DNA of 64,000 nt from NCBI RefSeq assembly GCF_029892045.1, contig NZ_CP120368.1, forward strand, positions 2,044,001 through 2,108,000. Direction: 5' to 3'. The notes under the pieces were generated by a model. It worked only from the letters and a program-made list of their open reading frames with translations, had not been told where the DNA came from and searched no databases. The position numbers and the translations under genes are program-made. Numbering within the stretch: position 1 is the first letter of the stretch; every line of letters begins with the position of its first letter. The stretch comes from Sinorhizobium numidicum. Its GTDB lineage: Bacteria; Pseudomonadota; Alphaproteobacteria; Rhizobiales; Rhizobiaceae. Of this stretch, positions 18,501-28,207 are shown piece by piece.

Positions 18501-19313
18501 TCATCCGTGTTCACGCACGATCGATCTCGCCCGCTTGCCCCGGAAATAGGACTTCACCCAGGGCTCCTCGCAGGCCAGCATGTCCTCGATGGTTCCCGAA
18601 ACCAGGACGTGCTTATTTCCCAAAACTGCAATCCGGTCGCAGACCGAAAACAGGCTGTCCAGATCGTGTGTGACCATATACACGGTCAATCCAAGCGTGT
18701 CCCGCAGCTTGGCAATCAACTCGTCGAACTCCGCCGCACCGATCGGATCGAGGCCGGAGGTCGGTTCGTCGAGAAAGACGAGATCGGGATCGAGCGCGAG
18801 CGCGCGTGCGAGTGCGGCGCGCTTGGTCATCCCACCGGAAAGTTCCGACGGATATTTCTCGGCCGCCTCAGGCGCCAGGCCCACAAGTTCGATCTTCAGG
18901 CGCGCCAGCTCGTCCATCAGGTCCTGCGGCAGATCGAGATATTCCCGCATCGGCACTTGGATATTTTCGCGCACGGTGAGCGCCGAGAAAAGAGCGCCGT
19001 GCTGGAACATCACGCCGAGGCGCATGTCGAGCGCGATGCGCTCGACCTCGCTCACCTTGTCGTATTCGGCGCCGAGGATCTCGATGCTGCCCGACCGCTT
19101 TGGCAGGAGCCTGAGCACTGTGCGCATCAGCACCGACTTGCCTGTTCCGGAAGCGCCGACGAAACCCAGAATTTCCCCGCGCAACACTTCCAGGTTGAGC
19201 TTGTCGAGAACGATATTGTCGCCGAAGCCCACCGTCAGGTCGCGAACGGAAAGCACGGTTTCGCGTGGTTCCGCCGCTTCGTCCGGTTGTTTTTTCATCA
19301 CCGCCTGAACCAT
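18501..19313 (-). CDS. MlaF-type ABC transporter ATP-binding protein
   Basis: The 270-residue ATPase of a lipid (MCE) transporter. Walker A GASGTGKSVL, a Q-loop in GVMFQHGALFSALTV, the family-typical signature LSGGMTKRAALARAL, Walker B LVFLDEPTSGLDP and the H-loop VTHDLDS are all present. GMxKR in the signature is usual for the MlaF subfamily. It follows the permease by 12 bases. Known homologues energise phospholipid movement between inner and outer membrane; direction here is not known. Confidence 0.93.
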   Translation of the reverse strand: MVQAVMKKQPDEAAEPRETVLSVRDLTVGFGDNIVLDKLNLEVLRGEILGFVGASGTGKSVLMRTVLRLLPKRSGSIEILGAEYDKVSEVERIALDMRLGVMFQHGALFSALTVRENIQVPMREYLDLPQDLMDELARLKIELVGLAPEAAEKYPSELSGGMTKRAALARALALDPDLVFLDEPTSGLDPIGAAEFDELIAKLRDTLGLTVYMVTHDLDSLFSVCDRIAVLGNKHVLVSGTIEDMLACEEPWVKSYFRGKRARSIVREHG

Positions 19314-19325
19314 GTTCCGTCTGCC

Positions 19326-20480
19326 TTAGAAGTCGATTGCTGCGTAGAACATGGCGAACAATCCGTCGATAAGAATGACGACGAAGATCGATTTGACGAC
19401 CGACGACGTCACGCGCCGCCCGAGCGATTCCGCGCTGCCACCGACCTTTAATCCTTCGACCGCGGCAACGACGCCGATGATCAGCGCCATGAAGGGCGCC
19501 TTGATCATGCCCGCCGCCACCGACGAGAAGTCGACGGCTTCCTGCAGTCGCGCCAAAAACGTCGGAATCGTGATACCCGAGTAGCTCCAGGCGACGAGGG
19601 CAGCGCCGGTGAGCGCGGCGAAGTTCGCGATGATCGTCAGGAGCGGCAGTGCGACCGTCAGCGCCACGAGTCGCGGAAAGACCAAGACTCCGACGGGGCT
19701 CAGCCCCATGACCTTGAGTGCGTCGACCTCTTCACGCATCTTCATGGAGCCGATTTCGGCCGTGATCGCGCTGCCCGATCGGCCGGCAATCATGATCGCC
19801 GTCAAAAGCACGCCGATTTCCCGCAGTTGCAGAATGCCGACGAGATCGACGACGAAAATTTCAGCGCCGAAGGAGCGCAACTGAAAGGCGCCCTGCTGCG
19901 CGATGATGGCGCCGATCAGAAACGACATCAGCGTGATGATCGGCACGGCCATCACGCCCATGCGGTCGATCTGGTGGACGATCGCGGCCGGTGATACGCC
20001 GGCATGGCGCCCCAGCTTGAGCTGCGCGCCGCGGACCGCCGAGCCCAGGATGAACATGGCCGCAAAGATATCGGTCCATATCGATACCACCAGCTCGCCG
20101 AGCGGCGCAAACAGCCGCTGGAAAAGCGGTGACATTGCGGTGTCTCGTTCGGGCTGGCGCAATTCGGTCGGCAACGCCCTGACCAATTCGATATAGCGCT
20201 GCCCGCCGCCGGTGAAACGGACCTCGCCGCCGGCCTCGCTGCCGATGCCGTTTATGAAGCGCCGAATGATCCAGGCGCCCGCCGTATCCATCGCGGTGAT
20301 GCCGGAAAAATCGATCTCATTCTGCCCTCCGACGGGCTTTCTAAGCCGCTTCAATTTGGCGGCCATGGCCTCCGCGGTTTCGTGGCGCCAAACGCCACTG
20401 AACACATAGCGACGACCGGTTCCCCCGGCGCCCTCGTCGAGGACGACATCGGCAGCGATCTGGGACTGTTGGCTCGTCAC
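19326..20480 (-). CDS. MlaE-type permease with N-terminal STAS-like domain
   Basis: 384 residues. The first 110 or so form a STAS-like domain (FSGITAMDTAGAWIIRRF). The rest is the MlaE permease with five to six membrane helices and the conserved REEVDALKVMG loop, which contacts the ATPase. In E. coli the STAS protein MlaB is separate; here it is fused, as in many alphaproteobacteria. First gene of a permease-ATPase-MCE-lipoprotein operon. A degenerate RIME copy lies just upstream, in the divergent gap with the dgcA-like gene. Confidence 0.92.
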   Translation of the reverse strand: MTSQQSQIAADVVLDEGAGGTGRRYVFSGVWRHETAEAMAAKLKRLRKPVGGQNEIDFSGITAMDTAGAWIIRRFINGIGSEAGGEVRFTGGGQRYIELVRALPTELRQPERDTAMSPLFQRLFAPLGELVVSIWTDIFAAMFILGSAVRGAQLKLGRHAGVSPAAIVHQIDRMGVMAVPIITLMSFLIGAIIAQQGAFQLRSFGAEIFVVDLVGILQLREIGVLLTAIMIAGRSGSAITAEIGSMKMREEVDALKVMGLSPVGVLVFPRLVALTVALPLLTIIANFAALTGAALVAWSYSGITIPTFLARLQEAVDFSSVAAGMIKAPFMALIIGVVAAVEGLKVGGSAESLGRRVTSSVVKSIFVVILIDGLFAMFYAAIDF

Positions 20481-20506
20481 GTGATCTTGGTCTTCCCGGG
20501 TTGCTC

Positions 20507-20612
20507 TTGCATAATCTCTTTAAACCAGATTCGACCCAAGGACAAAATTATTGCAGAAATTCAAAGTCGTACATCGGACCTTGTGCGACTGAAAAGACAC
20601 AACGTGCTGTAA
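20507..20612 (-). repeat. Degenerate RIME-like repeat, copy E
   Basis: Both palindromes can be traced but with many mismatches, for example TTGCAGAAATTCAAAGTCGTAC against GCAGCAATTCAAAGTGCTAC, and TGTGCGACTGAAAAGACACA against TGTGCGTCTGAAAAGACGCA. An old copy in a divergent gene junction. Confidence 0.6.
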
Positions 20613-20716
20613 GGCTCGACGTCACCACGTCATAAAAGGTCGCATTGCCGATGTCATCCAACGATATCGCCAGAACGGCACCAACCCGCAGATCAGGCGC
20701 GGCGGAGAAGATTTAA

Positions 20717-21700
20717 ATGCCAATTTCGCTTACCGTAGCCGTCGAGCACTTTCCAATCGCCGGCACTTTTACGATTTCACGCGGCTCCAAGACGACTGCG
20801 AGCGTCGTCACCTGCCGAATCAGCGACGGCGCGGCGTCTGGTCGCGGTGAATGCGTACCCTATGCACGCTACGGCGAATCGATCGAGTCGGTCCTGGCCG
20901 AGATAGAAGCCATCCGTTCACTGATTGAAGATGGGATGACCCGCCCCGCCCTGCAGCAGACGATGAAAGCGGGTGCGGCTCGCAATGCCGTCGACTGCGC
21001 TCTCTGGGATATCGAATCGAAGCAAAGCCGCAAATCCGTCGCCGCGCTTGCCGGCGTCGCCGACCCCGCACCCTTGACGACAGCCTACACCATCTCGCTT
21101 GCCGAGCCTGAGGAAATGATGGCGCAGGCAGCGAAGTTTGCCCACCGGGCACTCCTGAAGGTAAAGGTCGGCACGGCGGACGATGCGTCGCGTATCCGCG
21201 CGGTCCGGACCGGCGCGCGGGATAGCAAGATCATCCTCGATGCCAATGAAGGTTGGACGGAGGACAATCTCGCCGCCCATTTCGCCATCTGTGCCGAGAA
21301 CGGCATTGCGCTCGTTGAACAGCCTCTGCCGGCGGGCCGGGATGAAGCACTTGCCGCCATTGCCCGTCCGGTGCCTGTCTGCGCAGATGAGAGCGTGCAT
21401 GCCACCGAAGACTTGAAAGGCCTTCTCGGGCGGTACGATGCGGTCAACATCAAGCTCGACAAGACCGGCGGTCTGACCGAGGCGCTCCGGATGCGTCGCG
21501 CGGCCGAAGCCCTTGGGCTCAAGATCATGGTCGGCTGCATGGTCGGCAGTTCGCTTGCCATGGCGCCGGCGGTTCTGGTGGCCCAGGGCGCCGATTTCGT
21601 CGATCTCGATGGACCGCTGCTGCTTGTGGAAGACCGCAGTCCCGGCTTGCGCTACGAAGCCTCCCTTGTCTTTCCGCCCGATGCCAGCCTCTGGGGCTGA
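20717..21700 (+). CDS. dgcA: Enolase-superfamily epimerase/racemase (DgcA-like; dipeptide epimerase)
   Basis: A 327-residue muconate-lactonizing-type enolase-superfamily enzyme. It has the catalytic KxK (ALLKVKVG), the three metal acids in ILDANEG, LVEQPLP and CADES, and the C-terminal acid/base Lys in NIKLDKTGG. This pattern fits L-Ala-D/L-Glu epimerases and the N-acetyl-D-glutamate racemase DgcA. No dgcN partner is next to it, so substrate assignment is uncertain; a role in recycling murein dipeptides is an alternative. Its 3' end overlaps the opposing MFS gene by 49 bases. Confidence 0.85.
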   Translation: MPISLTVAVEHFPIAGTFTISRGSKTTASVVTCRISDGAASGRGECVPYARYGESIESVLAEIEAIRSLIEDGMTRPALQQTMKAGAARNAVDCALWDIESKQSRKSVAALAGVADPAPLTTAYTISLAEPEEMMAQAAKFAHRALLKVKVGTADDASRIRAVRTGARDSKIILDANEGWTEDNLAAHFAICAENGIALVEQPLPAGRDEALAAIARPVPVCADESVHATEDLKGLLGRYDAVNIKLDKTGGLTEALRMRRAAEALGLKIMVGCMVGSSLAMAPAVLVAQGADFVDLDGPLLLVEDRSPGLRYEASLVFPPDASLWG

Positions 21701-22875
21701 AGAAACCAGCCGGCGAAGGCAAAACAGCAGCCGCCGAACGCGACGACCGACATCGAATAGAAGCCGGCAACCCCGTACCAGGCGTAGAAATAGCCGGAAA
21801 GAAAGGTGAATATCGCCGTGAAGATGCCTGTATAGAAGAAGTAGAGCCCCTGCGCAGAGGCCTCCTGCTCCTCGGCGACCCGCTCCACCAGCTTGTGCTG
21901 CATGCCGGTATGCATGATCGCGTAGGTGAAGGCATGGAAGCACTGCAGAACGAAATAGCCGGGAAAGCCTAGGTCCATCGGAAAGATCAGCCAGCGCACG
22001 ACTGCCAGCAGACAGCCGGAGAAGATCATCGCCCAAACGCTGAAGCGCCGGATGATCGCCTTGGCGAGGAAGAACATCAGCACTTCCGCCGCGACACCGG
22101 CACTCCAGAGAATGCCAATCTGGGTGCCACTGTAGCCGATATGCTGCCAATAGATCGCCGAGAAAGCAAAAAGCATGGCATGGCTGCTGTTGACGAGGGT
22201 AACGCCGATCAAAAGCAGCTGCAGATCGGTTTGGCGCAAGGATTGCGGCGGCGGTTCAGTCAGCGCCGTGATCGGCGACGGGCGGCGGGGCCGGCCGATC
22301 CGCGGCGCCGCGAAAGCCATCAGGACGGTGAGCCCGAAGCCGACGGCCATCGCCGGCAAGACCATTGCCCCGCCGAACAGACCCATCATCCAGCCGCCGA
22401 GCATGGTGGCACCGATGAAGGCGATCGATCCCCAGACCCGCATATGCGCGTAATCGAATCCCCAACGCCTGACGCCCGAAAGCGCGATCGCCTCTACGAT
22501 CGGCAAATAGGGCGAATAGACTGCCGATTGCAGCGCATAGATCACCAGCACCGGCCAGAAGTTCTGCGCGAAGAAGAGAATGAGAGCCGTGGCCAGAGAC
22601 AAGATCCCGGACCAGATCAGGACGATGGTGCGCTCACCCAGCCTGTCCGCCAGCAGGCCCGCCAGGGGCGCGGTGATCACGCGAACGAACATGGGAAGGG
22701 CAAGCACCACGCCGATCTCGAAATCGGTCATTGAAAGCGTGCTGAGCCAGACCGGAAAATAGGGCATCGCGAAACCGTTGACGATCAACGGTGCGCAGAA
22801 GAGCAGCGCGATGCGGAGCGCAAAATGACGCGGCGGAGGCCCCACGACAATGGGGAGCGCAGATGAGGGAATCAT
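21652..22875 (-). CDS. MFS transporter of the HcaT (MFS_1-like) group
   Basis: A 407-residue membrane protein with 12 predicted helices. The N-terminal LLFCAPLIVNGFAMPYFPVWLS and the ADRLGERT loop are typical of the MFS_1-like group that includes the 3-phenylpropionate transporter HcaT and nucleoside symporters. It is monocistronic as far as can be seen. Its last 16 codons are antisense to the end of the dgcA-like gene. Substrate unknown. Confidence 0.87.
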   Translation of the reverse strand: MIPSSALPIVVGPPPRHFALRIALLFCAPLIVNGFAMPYFPVWLSTLSMTDFEIGVVLALPMFVRVITAPLAGLLADRLGERTIVLIWSGILSLATALILFFAQNFWPVLVIYALQSAVYSPYLPIVEAIALSGVRRWGFDYAHMRVWGSIAFIGATMLGGWMMGLFGGAMVLPAMAVGFGLTVLMAFAAPRIGRPRRPSPITALTEPPPQSLRQTDLQLLLIGVTLVNSSHAMLFAFSAIYWQHIGYSGTQIGILWSAGVAAEVLMFFLAKAIIRRFSVWAMIFSGCLLAVVRWLIFPMDLGFPGYFVLQCFHAFTYAIMHTGMQHKLVERVAEEQEASAQGLYFFYTGIFTAIFTFLSGYFYAWYGVAGFYSMSVVAFGGCCFAFAGWFLQPQRLASGGKTREAS

Positions 22876-23003
22876 GGGAAGACCTGATGGCTATCCGCAA
22901 CCTCTAGCACAGCCGAGCGGCCGCTCGCCATAAGCTAGTTTTCGCCACATGCAGGCAGCGCCGACGAATGGAGAGGCTTTCCGTGGCCTCTCCCTCCCGA
23001 TTG

Positions 23004-23849
23004 TCAGGCCGCCTGCTGTGCGAGAACCTGCGCCAGCATTTTCTCGGCTTCGCCCGAACTTTCCGTGACAGTCGCGTCGCCGCGCATTCTATGCCAGGTG
23101 ATAAGCTCCATCGTCCCGTCGTGATGCTCGCCGATCGCCGTGCAGCTTTCGACCCAGTCGCCGGTGTTGATGTAGCGGATTTCGTCGATATCCTCGATCA
23201 CGGCATGATGAATGTGGCCGCAGATCACGCCCTGCGCGTCGTGGCGGCGAGCCTCCTCGGCTACGACCTTCTGGAACTCGCCGATGAAATTCACAGCATG
23301 CTTGACCTGAAGCTTCGCCCACGACGAGAACGACCAGTAGGGCATGCCTAGCCGCCGGCGTATCGCCGCAAGACCTATGTTGATTGCGATGGCCGTGTCG
23401 TAGGCCCAGTCGCCGAGATAGGCGAGAACTCGCGCATTGCGTACGACGACGTCGAATTCGTCGCCATGCAGCACGAGATAGTTCCGCCCGTCCGCCGCCC
23501 GATGCATGTAATGTTGCGCCACCTCGATGCCGCCGAAATGGACGCCCGGAAAATCCCGCATGAATTCGTCGTGATTGCCGGGGATGTAGATAATGCGCGA
23601 ACCCTTGCGCGCCTTGCGCAAGAGCTTCTGGACGACGTCGTTGCAGGGTTGCGGCCAATACCAACTGCGCTTCAGCCGCCAGCCGTCGACGATGTCGCCG
23701 ACAAGGACGATCGTCTCGGCCTCATGATGCCGCAGGAAATCGAGCAGGTAATCCGTCTTGGCCGCCTTCGAGCCCAGATGGACATCGGAAATGAAGAGTG
23801 TTCGCAGTTTGCGAACCGGGTGGTGTCGGGATGCCGATGCCGCAGCCAT
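23004..23849 (-). CDS. LpxH-like metallophosphoesterase (putative UDP-2,3-diacylglucosamine diphosphatase)
   Basis: A 281-residue calcineurin-type phosphoesterase. The metal-binding motifs are in order: FISDVHLGS, VGDIVDGW, PGNHDEF and ICGHIHHA, plus a late GDW. This family resembles LpxH, which releases UMP from UDP-2,3-diacylglucosamine in lipid A synthesis; many alphaproteobacteria use LpxI instead, so the physiological substrate is open. ATG 23849 is chosen because AAGGCGAGG precedes it; the frame is open to a TTG at 23888. Divergent from dme. Confidence 0.85.
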   Translation of the reverse strand: MAAASASRHHPVRKLRTLFISDVHLGSKAAKTDYLLDFLRHHEAETIVLVGDIVDGWRLKRSWYWPQPCNDVVQKLLRKARKGSRIIYIPGNHDEFMRDFPGVHFGGIEVAQHYMHRAADGRNYLVLHGDEFDVVVRNARVLAYLGDWAYDTAIAINIGLAAIRRRLGMPYWSFSSWAKLQVKHAVNFIGEFQKVVAEEARRHDAQGVICGHIHHAVIEDIDEIRYINTGDWVESCTAIGEHHDGTMELITWHRMRGDATVTESSGEAEKMLAQVLAQQAA

Positions 23850-24027
23850 GCCAGCCTCGCCTTGATTGAGCCGTTTAATGACCGTCAAAACCAGACTCGT
23901 GTTTCAGGAAGATGACACGAGATCCGGAAGCAACCACTCGACCCGCGCAAAAGAACCACGGTGAAACTGTACGCCGCGGGCTTTTCGTGCCAAAAGGCCT
24001 CGATCTTGAACTCAAGGAATGCAAGGC

Positions 24028-26340
24028 ATGAACACGGGCGACAAAGTGAAATCCGAACCGGCTCCCGCAAGCGGTGACATCGATCAGCAGGCACTTTTCT
24101 TCCATCGCTATCCTCGCCCCGGCAAGCTCGAGATCCAACCGACCAAGCCGCTCGGCAACCAGCGCGACCTGGCGCTCGCCTATTCGCCCGGCGTTGCCGC
24201 GCCCTGCCTCGCAATCAAGGACAATCCGGAGACGGCTGCGGATTTCACTGCACGCGCCAACCTCGTCGCCGTCATCTCTAACGGCACTGCGGTCCTCGGC
24301 CTCGGCAATATCGGGCCGCTCGCATCCAAGCCGGTGATGGAAGGCAAGGCGGTGCTCTTCAAGAAATTTGCCGGCATCGACGTCTTCGACATCGAGATCG
24401 ATGCACCGAGCGTCGAACGCATGGTGGAGGTCATCTCGGCACTGGAGCCGACTTTCGGCGGCATCAATCTCGAGGACATCAAGGCGCCGGAATGCTTCGA
24501 GGTGGAGCGGCGTCTGCGCGAGCGGATGGAGATACCCGTCTTCCACGACGACCAGCACGGAACCGCAATCATCGTCGCCGCTGCTGTTCTCAATGGGCTC
24601 GAACTCGCCGGCAAGGATATCGCCAAGGCGAAGATCGTCGCCTCCGGTGCCGGGGCGGCAGCGCTTGCCTGCCTCAACCTGCTCGTCACGCTCGGCGCCA
24701 AGCGCGAGAACATCTGGGTCCACGATATTGAAGGCCTCGTCTACAAGGGACGCGAAGTTCTGATGGACGAGTGGAAGGCCGTCTATGCGCAAGACAGCGA
24801 TAATCGGGTACTCGCCGACAGCATCGGCGGTGCGGACGTCTTCCTTGGGCTCTCGGCCGCTGGCGTCCTCAAGCCGGAACTGCTCGCCCAGATGGCCGAA
24901 AAGCCCCTGATCATGGCGCTCGCCAATCCGACCCCTGAAATCATGCCGGAAGTCGCGCGCGCCGCGCGGCCGGACGCAATGATCTGCACCGGACGGTCGG
25001 ACTTCCCGAACCAGGTCAACAACGTCCTCTGCTTCCCGCATATTTTCCGCGGCGCGCTCGACTGCGGCGCGCGCACCATCAATGAAGAAATGAAGATGGC
25101 CGCCGTGCGGGCAATCGCCGGGCTTGCGCGCGAGGAGCCGTCGGACGTCGCCGCCCGCGCCTATTCCGGCGAGACGCCGATCTTCGGACCGGACTACCTC
25201 ATCCCCTCGCCGTTCGATCAGCGGCTAATCCTGCGCATCGCCCCGGCCGTCGCCAAAGCCGCTGCCGAAAGTGGTGTCGCCGCGCGCCCGATCCAGGATT
25301 TCGACGCCTATCTCGACAAGCTCAACCGCTTCGTCTTCCGGTCCGGCTTCATCATGAAACCGGTCTTCGCCGCAGCCAAGAACGCCGCCAAGAGCCGTGT
25401 GATCTTCGCCGAGGGCGAGGATGAACGGGTGCTGCGCGCGGCCCAGGTGCTGCTGGAGGAAGGCACCGCCAAGCCCATTCTGATCGGCCGCCCGCAGATT
25501 ATCGAGACCCGCCTTCGCCGGTACGGCCTTAGGATCCGGCCCGATGTCGATTTCGAAGTCGTCAATCCGGAAGGCGATCCGCGCTACCGCGACTATGTCG
25601 ACGACTACTTCGCTCTCGTGGGCCGCCTCGGCGTCATCCCAGAAGCGGCCCGCACGATCGTGCGCACGAATACGACAGTGATCGGCGCGCTGGCAGTCAA
25701 ACGCGGCGAAGCGGACGCGCTGATCTGCGGCGTCGAAGGCCGCTACAGCAGACACCTGCGCGATGTCTCGCAGATCATCGGCAAGCGATCCGGCGTGCTT
25801 GATTTTTCCGCGCTCAGCCTGTTGATCTCGCAGCGCGGCGCAACCTTCTTCACCGACACCTATGTGAGTTACAATCCGACTGCTGAACAGATTGCCCAGA
25901 CGACCGTGATGGCGGCGGGGGAAATTCGCCGCTTCGGCATCACGCCGCGCGCGGCGCTCGTCTCGCATTCGAACTTCGGCTCGCGCGATTCCGAAAGCGC
26001 GTTCAAGATGCGCGCCGCTCTCCAGCTCGTCCGCGAGCTTGCGCCGGACCTCGAAGTCGACGGCGAGATGCACGGCGACGCGGCGGTGTCGGAAATTCTG
26101 CGGCAGCGCGTGATGCCGGATAGCACCTTGAACGGCGAAGCCAACCTCTTGGTCTTCCCCAATCTCGACGCGGCCAATATCACGCTCGGAGTGGTCAAGA
26201 CGATGACGGACAGTCTGCATGTCGGCCCGATCCTTCTCGGCTCGGCGCTGCCGGCCCACATCCTTTCGCCGTCCGTTACCTCTCGCGGCGTCGTCAACAT
26301 GGCGGCGCTAGCAGTCGTCGAGGCAAGTTACCCCATTTGA
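24028..26340 (+). CDS. dme: Malic enzyme with C-terminal phosphotransacetylase-like domain (NAD-type, Dme)
   Basis: Oxidatively decarboxylates malate to pyruvate. The 770 residues comprise a malic enzyme N-domain with [11 protein letters not shown], an NAD-binding domain around [14 protein letters not shown], and a phosphotransacetylase-like C-terminal third (from about 440) that is regulatory in rhizobial enzymes. S. meliloti has two such proteins; the 770-residue length and the position directly before sinR/sinI fit Dme, which is needed for nitrogen fixation on C4-dicarboxylates. ATG 24028 has AAGGA nine bases upstream. A strong terminator follows. Confidence 0.92.
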   Translation: MNTGDKVKSEPAPASGDIDQQALFFHRYPRPGKLEIQPTKPLGNQRDLALAYSPGVAAPCLAIKDNPETAADFTARANLVAVISNGTAVLGLGNIGPLASKPVMEGKAVLFKKFAGIDVFDIEIDAPSVERMVEVISALEPTFGGINLEDIKAPECFEVERRLRERMEIPVFHDDQHGTAIIVAAAVLNGLELAGKDIAKAKIVASGAGAAALACLNLLVTLGAKRENIWVHDIEGLVYKGREVLMDEWKAVYAQDSDNRVLADSIGGADVFLGLSAAGVLKPELLAQMAEKPLIMALANPTPEIMPEVARAARPDAMICTGRSDFPNQVNNVLCFPHIFRGALDCGARTINEEMKMAAVRAIAGLAREEPSDVAARAYSGETPIFGPDYLIPSPFDQRLILRIAPAVAKAAAESGVAARPIQDFDAYLDKLNRFVFRSGFIMKPVFAAAKNAAKSRVIFAEGEDERVLRAAQVLLEEGTAKPILIGRPQIIETRLRRYGLRIRPDVDFEVVNPEGDPRYRDYVDDYFALVGRLGVIPEAARTIVRTNTTVIGALAVKRGEADALICGVEGRYSRHLRDVSQIIGKRSGVLDFSALSLLISQRGATFFTDTYVSYNPTAEQIAQTTVMAAGEIRRFGITPRAALVSHSNFGSRDSESAFKMRAALQLVRELAPDLEVDGEMHGDAAVSEILRQRVMPDSTLNGEANLLVFPNLDAANITLGVVKTMTDSLHVGPILLGSALPAHILSPSVTSRGVVNMAALAVVEASYPI

Positions 26341-26356
26341 GGCAGGATGCTCTCCC

Positions 26357-26390
26357 AAAAACCGTCGAACGGCCGGTTCGACGGTTTTTT
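26357..26390 (+). terminator. Terminator of dme
   Basis: Perfect stem AAAAACCGTCGAAC (357-370) with GTTCGACGGTTTTTT (376-390) around a five-base loop, ending in a T6 run, 17 bases after the dme stop. It separates dme from sinR. Confidence 0.92.
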
Positions 26391-26514
26391 CTTGCTCAAA
26401 ATTCAACCTGAGATTGATAACAAGGCATGGATGCAGCGTTTACGAAATATAGCACTAGACAAAGCTTGCCCCCGAAACCATGCTTATTATAGGGGCAAGA
26501 TTCGGTGTTGCGGC

Positions 26515-27252
26515 ATGACTAATCAACAGGCTGTCCTCGATCTGCTGGACATCGTGGAATACGGAGGCTGCGCCGAACCGGAGCGGTTCTTCGCCTTGAT
26601 GCGCCGCACCTTCAACATCGCGCATCTGCTCTATCTCGAGGCCGAGCCTCTTGCCGATGGCCTGAAAGTTTGCCGGCTACACCATACCTTCGGCGCCTAT
26701 GCCGCCGAGATCTACCTGTCGCGAGCTCTCTATCGGATCGATCCGATCCTGCGGCTCGCTCTTGGCGGCGTACGGCCAGTGGAATGGGCGACGGCGCGGC
26801 GGCGCTTTCCGGAATGCGAGCCGCTGTTCGAGGCGGCTGAGGAAATCGGCCTTTCGACCGAAGGGGTGGCGCTGCCGCTGCCGTCGCCTGCCGGCCGTAT
26901 GGCGCTCTTGGCGATCAATGCCAACATGTCGCCGGCGGAGTGGTCGGCCTATCGCCGTTGCCACCTGCGCGACTTCCAATTGGCTGCCAATCTGTTTCAC
27001 GCCTCCATGCTGGAACATGCGGCAATGGCCGGGGCGATCGATGAGCGGGATATGCGACTAACGGGCCGCGAGACCGAGGTTCTGACGTGGTCGGCTGCCG
27101 GCAAGAGTTATTGGGAAATCGCGACAATCCTCGGCATCTCCGAGCGCACCGTTCGCTTCTTCATGACCAATGCGCGGCGCAAACTGAATGTCGTTTCAAA
27201 TACCCAAGCGGTCGCGCAAGCCGTCCGGCATGCTTTGATCCCCACGATCTGA
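26515..27252 (+). CDS. sinR: LuxR-type quorum-sensing regulator SinR
   Basis: Activates sinI transcription in the Sin system. The 245 residues have an N-terminal autoinducer-binding domain (about 1-165) and a C-terminal LuxR helix-turn-helix (LTGRETEVLTWSAAGKSYWEIATILGIS region, split here: conserved GRE at start, ERTVRFFMTN recognition helix). ATG 26515 gives MTNQQAVLDLLDIVEYGG, matching the known length of 245; an upstream extension to 26347 crosses the dme terminator and is not real. It precedes sinI in the same orientation, as in S. meliloti, where ExpR represses sinR at high signal. Confidence 0.95.
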   Translation: MTNQQAVLDLLDIVEYGGCAEPERFFALMRRTFNIAHLLYLEAEPLADGLKVCRLHHTFGAYAAEIYLSRALYRIDPILRLALGGVRPVEWATARRRFPECEPLFEAAEEIGLSTEGVALPLPSPAGRMALLAINANMSPAEWSAYRRCHLRDFQLAANLFHASMLEHAAMAGAIDERDMRLTGRETEVLTWSAAGKSYWEIATILGISERTVRFFMTNARRKLNVVSNTQAVAQAVRHALIPTI

Positions 27253-27295
27253 CGGGTGGCTTCCTGCCGGTGGCACGGTATTTTGGGCAAAGGCC

Positions 27296-27311
27296 CCCCA
27301 AATCTAGTGGG
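27296..27311 (+). promoter_or_regulatory. Possible ExpR-type site upstream of sinI
   Basis: CCCCAAATCTAGTGGG is an imperfect palindrome 17 bases upstream of the lux box. In S. meliloti the orphan regulator ExpR binds the sinI promoter together with SinR; assigning this stretch to ExpR is inference from position and symmetry only. Confidence 0.4.
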
Positions 27312-27327
27312 AAAAAATGCGAGATTA

Positions 27328-27347
27328 AACTGTCACTACCGACAGTT
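27328..27347 (+). promoter_or_regulatory. sinI: lux box (SinR operator) upstream of sinI
   Basis: AACTGTCACTACCGACAGTT is a 20-bp element with perfect 7-bp inverted arms around six bases, matching the general lux-box form CTG-N10-CAG. Its centre is about 70 bases before the sinI ATG, a position that suits activation by SinR from around -42. A shorter palindrome, GACAG-CAT-CTGTC, lies at 27367-27379. Confidence 0.85.
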
Positions 27348-27406
27348 ACATATGTCACAAGAGCCTGACAGCATCTGTCCATCGCGCAATAACGATGGAG
27401 CGACAG

Positions 27407-28051
27407 ATGATCAGGATAGTGAACGGAAACGCTCGCGGGCAATACCCGCAAGCGATCGACGAAATGTTCCGACTGCGCAAGCGCGTGTTTCACGACTTCC
27501 TGAAATGGGACGTGAAAACCGACGGCGAGTGGGAAATCGACCATTACGACAAGGCCAATCCGCTTTACGTGATGTCCTATTCTCCGGAAACCGGAAAGCT
27601 GCGTGGTTCGCTACGGCTCCTGCCGACGCTCGGGCCGAACATGCTGGACGACACCTTTCCGATCCTGCTCGGCGACAATCCGGAAATCCGCAGTGCCGCG
27701 GTCTGGGAATCGAGCCGATTCTGCATCGATCCGGACATTTCGCAGGACCGATCGTCGAACCAGGTGACGGTCGCCGCCGCCGAACTCATGTGCGGTGTCG
27801 GCGAACTGGGCCTTGCCTCTGGCATCAGCCACATCGTCACGGTCACCGACGTTTTCCTCGAACGGATGTTCCGGCGGATGGGATGCCCGGGAGAGCGGAT
27901 CGCCGAGCCGCATCGGATCGGTTCCGTCTACGCCGTCGCCGTCGCGTGGGAGGTGACCAGAAGCCTGCTCGAGACGATGAAGGCAATCGCCGCGATCGAG
28001 GGCACCGTGCTCGAACGCCCCATGTCGCTTGAAACCGCACGGGCAGCCTGA
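27407..28051 (+). CDS. sinI: Acyl-homoserine-lactone synthase SinI
   Basis: Makes AHL signals (long-chain, C12-C18, in S. meliloti) from S-adenosylmethionine and acyl-ACP. The 214 residues carry the family's N-terminal block (MFRLRKRVFHDFLKWDV then EIDHYD), the GSLRLLPT strand with the invariant Arg, and WESSRFCID with the conserved E-S-x-R. ATG 27407 is preferred over ATG 27395 because GGAG lies seven bases before it. Together with sinR it forms the Sin quorum-sensing module controlling exopolysaccharide and motility in S. meliloti. Confidence 0.95.
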   Translation: MIRIVNGNARGQYPQAIDEMFRLRKRVFHDFLKWDVKTDGEWEIDHYDKANPLYVMSYSPETGKLRGSLRLLPTLGPNMLDDTFPILLGDNPEIRSAAVWESSRFCIDPDISQDRSSNQVTVAAAELMCGVGELGLASGISHIVTVTDVFLERMFRRMGCPGERIAEPHRIGSVYAVAVAWEVTRSLLETMKAIAAIEGTVLERPMSLETARAA

Positions 28052-28207
28052 CAAAACGCTCTGGGCCGTTCCGGCGGCCCGGGCCTACGATTGCATGTTA
28101 ACGCAAACGACGTCTTGCCGTTGCGCCACCGCGTCAACGCCTTATGATGGCGAGGAGCAGGAATTCACGGCGGCAAGCACCCCTTGGGTGGCCCGCCGGA
28201 TTGCAGG

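Noticed and set aside
27271..27285. TGGCAC-like sigma-54 promoter upstream of sinI
   Set aside because: TGGCAC is present, but the downstream element reads TTTGG rather than TTGCA, and the essential GC is missing.
28064..28084. GGGCCG/CGGCCC hairpin after sinI as a terminator
   Set aside because: Short stem without a T-run; too weak to call.
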